Made by a program: the position numbers and the translations under genes. From Ligustrum vulgare (lineage: Eukaryota; Streptophyta; Magnoliopsida; Lamiales; Oleaceae): a stretch of 64,000 nt of DNA. The notes under the pieces are model-generated. The model was not told the DNA's origin. It ran no database searches and worked only from the letters and a program-made list of their open reading frames with translations. The stretch covers positions 19,476,692 through 19,540,691 of the forward strand of contig OY743179.1 in NCBI GenBank assembly GCA_963555705.1. The letters run 5' to 3'. This document shows, one piece after another, positions 56,328 to 64,000 of the stretch (its first letter is position 1; each line of letters starts with the position of its first letter).

Positions 56328-59177
56328 ATGGCTTCAGTAGGTGTAGTTCCTTCATCTGGTGTTGGAGAATCTAGTAGAAATACCACTTGTCTTGATAGGC
56401 TGCCGAATGAGATGAATGACATGAAAATTAGGGACGACAAGGTAGATAATTCGGTCTTTACCTTTTTATCACTACTCATTGAGCTCTTATTTCATTGTAG
56501 TCTTGTGGCAGATGTTCACAGTTCCTATTATTATTTTCTGATAGGACATGGAACCAGCTATTGTTGATGGTAATGGAACAGAAAATGGTCACATAATTGT
56601 TACAACTATTGGTGGTAAAAATGGCCAGCCAAAGCAGGTGATATTTGGATCCTATCTTCATTTAGGTTTAGTAGACTTGTTCTTCTATTCTGATATAATT
56701 TCACCTTGTACTATTCTAGACTATCAGCTACATGGCTGAACGTGTTGTGGGACAGGGATCTTTCGGAGTAGTGTTTCAGGTAGCTGCTGGTAACTTTGTA
56801 CAAAGTTCTATTGTTTTAGCAAGAGATTACTCCTCTTTGCTGCTTGAATAATTTATGATCGGGCATTTTAAGATATTCTATGAATATAACTCTTGCAGGC
56901 AAAATGTCTGGAGACAGGTGAAACTGTGGCAATCAAAAAGGTTCTTCAAGATAAGAAATACAAGAACCGCGAGCTGCAAACCATGCGAATTCTAGACCAC
57001 CCTAATGTGGTGTCTTTGAAGCATTGTTTCTTTTCAACTACTGAAAAGCATGAACTTTATCTTAACTTGGTATTGGAGTATGTTCCTGAAACTGTTCATC
57101 GGGTGATTAGACATTACAACAAGATGAGCCAAAGGATGCCTATGATTTATGTGAAACTCTATGCTTATCAGGCAAGTTTTACTTGCATTGTTGTTTTCTT
57201 TTTCTTGTTATTGTGTTCTCATACATAGTTACGACTTATTTTTCCTTACAGATTTTCAGAGCACTAGCTTATATCCATGGCAGTATTGGAGTATGCCACA
57301 GGGACATTAAACCTCAAAATTTATTAGTAGGTTTTTGAAGCACACATGTTTTGGCAAAAATATAATGACCTGCAACATTCAAATGTCTGCATGATTTAAA
57401 GTTTTAATTTCCATGTTTTTCTTATGATTCGCAGGTTAATCCGCATACTCATCAGGTGAAACTATGCGACTTTGGAAGTGCTAAAGTACTGGTATGTATT
57501 TTTTTTCCTGTTCACTGTATCGGATGCTTTTCTTTCTCATTGTGCTCGTCTTACTTCATTTATGGCTTATATTATAGGTAAAAGGAGAGCCGAACATTTC
57601 TTATATATGTTCTAGGTATTATCGAGCTCCTGAGCTTATATTCGGCGCAACAGAGTATAGTACTGCCATAGATATCTGGTCTGCTGGATGTGTTCTGGCC
57701 GAATTATTGCTAGGACAGGTGCGAGAACCTCTGTGTGTGTGTGTGTGTTTTTTTTTTTTTTTTCCCAAGAAAGTTGTTATGCTCATGTGCTGAGATTGAT
57801 AATTTCGGTTTCCTTGGAAATTGCAGCCACTCTTTCCTGGTGAAAGCGGAGTGGATCAACTTGTTGAAATTATTAAGGTAGTCATGATTAGAAGATTCCT
57901 ACAATTTTTATTTATTTATTTATTAGTGTCCTATGTTTAATGTATTCCTTCTTATCAGCTCACTTTTGAAATGCTCATCTCCATGTAGGTCTTAGGCACC
58001 CCAACAAGGGAGGAGATCAAATGTATGAACCCCAACTACACTGAGTTTAAATTCCCACAAATTAAGGCACATCCATGGCATAAGGTAGCAAAGATACTAT
58101 GTGCTTCATTTTGATGTGGTCATGTTTTGTTTCGTATATTTTGACTCTTATCATCTTCTTCAGATATTTCACAAGCACATGCCTGTTGAAGCTGTTGATC
58201 TTGTATCAAGGCTACTGCAATATTCTCCAAATCTACGATGCACAGCTGTGAGTATCAGAAACTTCGATGAACTATACATTAGATAACTTATCCCAATTCA
58301 TAATATTTCTACAATTTTCTCCAAATTCTTGAATACCGTGTAACTGCTTTTTAAGATGCTGCAGTATTAAATCATGCCATTCTAGGCACACGTCTAGGTG
58401 TGCATGTAAGTACTGAGGTTATATAGTTTTTGTGGCTCATGATAAATAAATTCAAATTGTGGGCTCTGCACGATAATTGTGGCTAGTAATTTATAAAAGC
58501 AACTTTTAAGCATGACCAAACAAACACTTCTCATCCTTTGATTTTTCAGTAATTTCCAAATCCATATATCCTGAAAGGCAATGTTTCGATAGTTAGGCCT
58601 TTCTAGTGTTATATCAAGGGGCTTTTTCATGTCATCGAGTTTTTATTGGAATTTCAGTCACTGGCAGAACTTTTCACTACTGTTTATATGTCTACTGCAC
58701 CAAGAATAAGTTGTACAATACTCTTGTCACCCCCGGACGTTACAGTTTACTCTGTTTTTGTACTTCAGCACACGTTCTTTGGTTGGGGTGTGTGTGTAGC
58801 AGACGATGGCATTTCAGCTAATCAACTTTTACCAGAGAGTAACATTGTCATTGGATTTTTCATTCTCTGTATAATTCTCTTTGTGGTTTTGCTTATTCCT
58901 ATGCAGCTGGAAGCATTGATACACCCTTTCTTTGATGGGTTGCGCGATCCAAATGTTCGCCTACCAAATGGACGTTTTCTTCCTCCTTTGTTCAATTTTA
59001 AACCACATGGTAAGAAGCATTCTCGGGACTGTCTAGTGCTATTCTATCTGAACGACTCTCATAGTGATCTTCTTCTTGTGCTAATGTTGCTTAGAGATCA
59101 AGGGGGTGCCAGTCGAGTTGCAGGAGAAGTTGATACCCGAGCACGCACGGAAGCAATGTGCATTTCTTGCTCTCTAA
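56328..59177 (+). CDS. GSK3/SHAGGY-like protein kinase, group I (AtSK11/12/13 type)
   Basis: Twelve coding exons: 56328-56441, 56545-56637, 56720-56779, 56899-57171, 57252-57326, 57435-57491, 57578-57718, 57827-57877, 57989-58084, 58164-58247, 58907-59009, 59095-59177. They total 1230 nt, 409 residues, the normal family length, with no stop or shift. Ser/Thr kinase landmarks: GQGSFG loop (80-85), catalytic Lys102 (VAIKK), HRD at 196-198, DFG at 217-219, activation-loop Tyr233 (SYICSRYY), primed-substrate pocket Arg113, Arg197 and Lys222, and TREE at 294-297, the motif altered in gain-of-function BIN2. The N-terminal [11 protein letters not shown] and [16 protein letters not shown] mark group I. 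Family members phosphorylate brassinosteroid and stress pathway proteins in cytosol and nucleus. Exon 4 ends at a GC donor. Q81, H140 and G190-S191 differ from the residues I expect (H, D, R-C). Confidence 0.97.
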
Positions 59178-59440
59178 TGTGCAATCTAGTCTTTCAATTC
59201 TACCTGCAGATAGTTGCTACTAACGAGGGAATACGAGTTTGCTGTCGACTAGTTCTGTTTTAAGTATTTTCTTTTTGTTTTTTATTCGAAGTGTCTTGTA
59301 TTTATTTTATTTGCTTGTAGCAGACGAAGAAGAAGGCTATAGTTGGAATTTGACTTCAATTTTTCTGACGACAATTTGTCATATATGGGCTTATGAATAT
59401 TACATAGACACCCTGCATTTTCAAAAAATATAGAAATTTC
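59178..59440 (+). other. probable 3' UTR of the GSK3-like gene
   Basis: Continues the transcript after TAA at 59175-59177. T-rich with TTGTATTTATTTTATTTGCT; no canonical AATAAA seen near the stop, so the polyadenylation site is not fixed. Frames at 59239-59433 are not coding. Confidence 0.5.
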
Positions 59441-60479
59441 TCATCAAGTTTATTTTCCTCAAGAAATTCTTCGTTTCTGTTCAAAATCATATTTATTTAT
59501 CTTTTGAACGAATGCTACTTATCACTCGTTTTGTATTTATAATTTAAACTGTGTACAAACAAATCCAAAATGTGCTTGAAATCTTTTTCTTCGAATTGTT
59601 TATAGGTAATATAAACATTATTTTAGGTGATGTTCAAAAAGTAATCAGAAAATATGGGATACTCAATTAAAAAGAAGTTCGTGCAAACCTTTTTTTATTT
59701 TATTTTTTCCAAAATCCGGATAAAAATAATTGCGAAATAGACATTTGAAATTAGAAAATCATGGAATACCTTGGTACATAATGGGGATTTCAGGGTTGAC
59801 TTAAGAGAACAGATATCCGAGACTTTTCTATCATATTTAAGACTCGAATCTCATTTACCTCCCATCTCCTCCCCTATGCTATCCTGTTGAAATTAATATT
59901 TTAGGTGGGTTACATAGTTATATACAATTATGTTGGATTATTTAAATTAATAGGGTTAATTAAGTGATTTAAATATTTGAGCCCTGGAAACATCTATTTG
60001 TATGAATTTTGCAATGTGTAGAGACCTTATAGCCTAATTAGGATTGATGGAACTTAATCAGCTATCATAAAAGGACAACAATTGTGGTTATGATCCACAA
60101 GTCAAATTATAACTGTTCGCGTGCTTCTTGTGTCCATCTCGAGAGGAAAAAATATTGAACAATAAGGAATTTTGCTGTGGAAGATCAAACCCTCGTTTAA
60201 TCAGATTCAATGGATCCAGGTATGTTTTCAGTTAATTATTCTTGGTAATTTAGTATGATTGATCTTGGGCTATATGGAGATTTAATATAGGGAAAAGTAC
60301 ATAACTATACAACTAAAACTTTCACTTTTTAAACATAACAAATTTAAGATTTTTTAAAAAAAATCAGGTGCTAATTAGTTAATTAATTAATACAATATTA
60401 TAATAATTATAATGAGTTGCCAAACAAAGGCTAATATTAAATAATAAAATCAAAACAATACATAATCCATAACAATTTT
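59441..60479. repeat. intergenic, with probable decayed copia LTR
   Basis: About 59888-60235 starts TGTTGAAATTAATATT and contains GGGTTAATTAAG, TAAAAGGACAAC, CATCTCGAGAGGAAAAAA and, near its end, CAGTTAATTATTCTTGGTAATTTAGTATGAT (quoted in part), closely worded like the end of the copia-2 LTR (CAGTTATTTAATTCTTGATA). Probably a solo LTR of a related family. The remainder is AT-rich; no gene. Confidence 0.5.
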
Positions 60480-61700
60480 ATCCCAATCCAACCCAGTACC
60501 CACCCACCCTGACCCCGCCCAACCTCATAAAAAAAATTTTTCTTTCTACTTTTTCACCCCCACCCCCACCCCCAACACCAGCTTACCACCCCACCCCACC
60601 CCCACTCCTCCCAACCCAACCCCGCCCACCCACCCAACCACCCCGCCACCACTCACCCACCACAAGAATGATTTTAATTCTATTTTTTTCTCATCTCACC
60701 CACCCACCCACCCCACCCCAACCCAACCCAACCATACCCAACCCACCCAATCACCCACCCCACTCCAAAAATAAGTTTTTTTTTTTTTTTTGAAATATTT
60801 TTTCACCCTTCCCCACCCCACCCGACCATACCCTACCCCACCCCACCTCACAAACAATGATTTTTTTCTACTACCTTTCTACAACTCGCCCAAACTCTAC
60901 CCTATTTTACCCCGCCACCTACCCCAACCCCACCCAAAATTAATTTTTTTCTTCTAATTTTCAACTTCCCCACCAGCCTCGCCCCAGACCCTACCCCAAC
61001 CCACCTCATCCAAAATGATTTTTTTTACTACTTTTTCACGACTCGCCCAGACCTTGCCACGCCACCCATCCCCAATCCCACCCACCCCACCTAAAATTAA
61101 TTTTTTTCTCCTAATTTTCCACACCCCTACCCACCCTCCCCGACCCTACCTCGCCACCCACACACCCACCCTCACCCCCACCCCCAACCCCATCCTACCC
61201 CACCCAAATATGATTTTTCTTCTATATTTTGACACACACCCTAACAACCCCACTACACCCCACCCTAGCAACCCCACCCAAAAATGATTTTTCTTCTATT
61301 TTTTCACACTTCACCTCAATCGCCCCATCCTATCCCACCACACCCTACCCCCATCAAAAAATGATTTTTCTTCTATTTTTTACACCCCACCCCACCCAAA
61401 AATGATTTTTCTTCTATTTTTTCACACTTCCCCCAACCGCCCCACCCCATCCCACCGCACCCCGCCACCCACCATACCCCATCAAAAAATTATTTTTCTT
61501 CTATTTTTTCACACGTCACACCAACCACCTCATCTCAACCCACCCCACCCCACCCCACCCCACCCACCCACCCCACTCCAAAAAATTATTTTTTTTCTCT
61601 TACTTTTCCCCACCCCGACCCTACCTCACCACAAAAAATGATTTCTTCTACTTTTTCTAGCATCACCCAACCTCTACCCCACTATCCCCACCCCCAAAAT
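60480..61700 (+). repeat. left outer arm: CACCC-rich units with AAAATGATTTTTCTTCTA
   Basis: About 14 irregular units, 40-115 bp, each a CCCACCCCACCC-like stretch followed by AAAAATGATTTTTCTTCTAT and TTTTTCACAC (for example 61013, 61207, 61281, 61358, 61397, 61482). Strongly strand-asymmetric, almost no G. Pro/His/Thr-rich frames here are repeat artefacts. Confidence 0.9.
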
Positions 61701-62600
61701 CACAACCAGTCACGTAAGTTGACACGAGATCGCAGTTAAGGCACAAAAGGTCACACAGAGTCACAGTTACAAATTTAGTTGTAAAACCCCACCCTCCAAA
61801 GTCACAGTTGGTCACACAAGGTCAAAGTTCGGTCACACAAAGTCGCAGTTTGGTCAAACGAGGTCACAGGAGGTCACTATTAGGTCAAACGAGGTCATGG
61901 TTAGATCACACGAGGTCACAGGTCGATCACATAAAGTCGCGCTTCGTTCTTACAAAGTCACAGTTCGGTCACACATATTTATATTTGACACAATTGTAGA
62001 TCACATCACGTCCTTGTCCAATGATCACACCAAGTCACAGTTGGTCACAATCTATATAATTGGTCACAATGATCCATAATTGATTACATATTATTTATTT
62101 ATTGGTCATAGTTACCTAATAATTGGTCATAATCATCAATAATTGATCACAATTTATTTATTGATTGATCAAAACTTACTTGTTTTCTTCATCACATTCA
62201 CACTTATCATAAGTCGCACAAACTCACAATTAGTCAATATTTTGATCACATTTACCTATAATTGATCAAAATTATCATATAATTGGTACGTATTATTTAT
62301 TTATATGTCATAATTTACACGTTTCCTCAATCACAATTAGTTAACATTTTTGTTACAATTAACTAATATTTGGTCACATTCCGTAATCTTAGTTTTCTTG
62401 GTCACATCCTCCATTTCTCACAAGCCACAATTAGCAAATATTTTGGTCATATTTACCTAATAATTGGTCACATCCCGTACTTGATCACACAAAGTCACGA
62501 TTTGAACATACAAGGTCACAGCTCGATAAAAAAAAGTCTCAGTTTGGTCATACAAGGTCATAATTCAATCACACGATGTCATAGTTCGGTCACATGTGTT
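61700..62600 (+). repeat. left inner arm: GTCACA short-repeat array
   Basis: About 40 copies of GGTCACA, GATCACA or close variants at 15-30 bp spacing. The first part has pairs such as GGTCACACAAGGTCA and AAGTCACAGTT; the later part (62040-62480) is more AT-rich (ATAATTGGTCACAA type). Confidence 0.9.
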
Positions 62601-63135
62601 ACCAAACTATGACCTTATGTGATCGAACCGTGCCTTCTTGTGACCAACTGTGACTTTATGTGATCGAATTGTGACTTTGTGTGACCGAATTTTGTAACTA
62701 AACCAATTATGATCTAATTGTGACCTCGTGTGACCAAACTATGAGCTAGTGTGATCAAACTATGACCTTGTGTGATCAACTGTGACTTTAGGAATGTGTG
62801 GGTAGGTGGGTGAGGTTTTTCAACTAAATTTGTAATGTGACATTGTGTGACATGTTGTGACTTTGCATGTGGGCGTGGGGTGGGGTGGGGGTGGGGTGAT
62901 CTAATTATTAGGTAAGTGTAACCAAAATGTCAACTAAATGTAACTTTGTGTGACTTATGAAGAGTAGGGAATGTGACCAATTATTAGGTAATTATGACAA
63001 AAAATATTAACTAATCATGAAAAAAACGAGTAAGTTGTGACCAATAAATAAATAATATGTTACCAACTATAAATAATTGTGACCAATTATATTAAAAGTT
63101 GTGACTATCTATAACTTTTTGTGATCATTGGACGA
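62601..63135 (-). repeat. right inner arm: TGTGAC array, inverted relative to left
   Basis: The same motif wording appears reversed: TTGTGTGACC, AACTGTGACTTT, TTGTGACCAAT. The array switches strand at about 62600-62620 (CACATGTGTTACCAAACTATG). It is shorter than the left inner arm, about 530 against 900 bp. Confidence 0.9.
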
Positions 63136-64000
63136 GAAAAAGTATAAGAAAAAAATAATTTTTGGCTGGGGTCGGTTTGTTGGGTGGGTGGCGGGGTAGG
63201 GACGGGGTGTGGAAAATTAGAAGAAGAAAAATCATTTTTGGGTAGGGGTGGGGTTGGTGGGTGACGGGTATATGGTTGAGACGGGGTGTGGAAAAGAAAA
63301 AAAAATCATTTTTGGGTGGGGTGGGTAGTGGTGGGGTTGTTGGGTGACGGGCGTAGGGTCGGGATGGAGTGTGAAAATGTAGGAAAAAAATCATTTTTTG
63401 GTGGGGTCAGTTGTTTGGGTGGGTGGCGGGGTAGGGTTTGGACCGAGGTGGGTGGGGGTGTGAAAAATTGAAGAAAAAATTATTTTGGGGGGGGGGGGTG
63501 GGTAGGAATGGGATGGGTGGGTATTGTGGGGGTGGGTGTAAGGTATGGTCTTGGTGGGGTGTGAAAAAGTGGAAGAAAAAAAATCATTTTTGGGTGGGAT
63601 GGGGTCGATTGCTTGGGTGGGTAGCTGGTAGTGGCGGGGTGGGTGTGGAAAATTAGAAGAAAAAATCATTTTTGGGTGGGGTGGGGTGGGGTGGGGTGGA
63701 AAAACATGGAGAGATAAAAAAAACTCATTTTGTTGGGGTGGGGTTGGTGGGGGCATGAAAAAGTAGAAGGAAAAAAATCATTTTTGGGGTGGGGTGGGAT
63801 CGGTAGGGTGGTGTCTGGATGGGTGGTGGTAGGTGGAAAAGTAGAAGGAAAAAAATTGTTTTTGCAGTGAGGTGGGGTAGGGTGGGTGGCGAGGCGGGCA
63901 GGGTGTGTCGTGGTTTGTGGCTGGGATAAGATCAATTTGTCACTTTGCGATGAGGTGGGGTAGAGTCGAGTGGAGTGGGCTTGGGTTGGGGTGGGGAAGT
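63136..64000 (-). repeat. right outer arm: GGGTGGGG-rich units (cut by window end)
   Basis: About ten units of 60-100 bp. GTGTGGAAAATTAGAAGAAG, then AAAAATCATTTTTGGGTGGG, the reverse complement of the left outer unit. Almost no C on the plus strand. Several G-runs of three to ten (for example G10 at about 63487-63497). Frames across it are artefacts. Confidence 0.9.

Larger units (their letters stand above)
60480..64000. mobile_element. Foldback-like element: giant imperfect inverted repeat (partial)
   Basis: Four zones mirror each other around about 62600: C-rich spacer units (60480-61700), GTCACA-rich zone (61700-62600), TGTGAC-rich zone (62601-63135), G-rich spacer units (63136-64000). 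The mirrored parts align base by base in places: CCTTGTCCAATGATCACA at about 62011 against the reverse complement of TGTGATCATTGGACGAG at about 63121, and TTACCTAATAATTGGTCA on the left against TGACCAATTATTAGGTAA on the right. Each arm is built from short repeats, as in Foldback transposons. The right end is beyond the window, so no TSD can be seen. No transposase found. Confidence 0.7.

Noticed and set aside
58646..59263. 205-codon plus frame overlapping exons 11 and 12 of the kinase
   Set aside because: Reads through introns in a frame other than the conserved kinase exons.
61015..61641. Long Pro/His/Thr-rich frames, extensin-like at first sight (also minus-strand frames at 63125-63935)
   Set aside because: They are translations of the CACCC repeat arms of the foldback; all frames look alike and there is no signal peptide or SPPPP-type order.

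Overview
The window is nuclear DNA of a flowering plant, probably a eudicot. It has one intact intron-rich host gene with GT-AG splicing and a plant-type product. Around it lie plant LTR retrotransposons (Ty1/copia and Tat-lineage Ty3/gypsy), a PIF/Harbinger element, a Stowaway-type MITE, Helitron-like ends, microsatellites and very AT-rich spacers. I cannot name the species from sequence alone. No rRNA, tRNA or CRISPR array was recognised.

Layout. Positions 1-512 are the end of an LTR-like repeat. Positions 513-26264 are one old copia element (copia-1) split by later insertions: a 12.1-kb Tat-type gypsy element (gypsy-1, 1559-13672), a small MITE (15310-15595) and a PIF/Harbinger transposon (15699-24538). 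The Harbinger element itself received a second copia element (copia-2, 17193-23326). Target-site duplications and copia reading frames that rejoin across the gaps give the order of events. From 26229 to 28616 is a 546-bp tandem duplication whose second copy holds a 1.28-kb insertion. Positions 28617-40166 are gene-poor, with local duplications, a decayed plastid FtsZ2-type exon (30589-30905), tracts rich in GTCACA/TGTGAC, MITEs and Helitron-like ends. Positions 40167-53932 are a second Tat-type element (gypsy-2, 13.8 kb, TSD GTAAT). Positions 54770-59440 hold the only intact host gene, a 12-exon GSK3/SHAGGY-like kinase of 409 codons. Positions 60480-64000 (cut by the window end) form a large inverted-repeat structure like a Foldback transposon: C-rich and GTCACA-rich on the left arm, mirrored as TGTGAC-rich and G-rich on the right.

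Most unusual observation. Both Tat elements carry, on the antisense strand between integrase and 3' LTR, a long multi-exon gene. Its introns can be placed from the sequence because donors, acceptors and reading phase all agree. The gypsy-2 copy starts with a plant mobile domain (PMD)-like region. The gypsy-1 copy starts with a region resembling the Transposase_28 'putative gypsy type transposon' family. Both end in predicted coiled-coil sequence. Both are now broken by stops or frameshifts.

How the parts relate. The kinase is a host signalling gene (brassinosteroid/stress-type GSK3 family) flanked by a retroelement block on one side and a foldback on the other. Nothing links the transposons functionally to the kinase. 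All retroelement protein genes here are damaged, so none looks autonomous as it stands.
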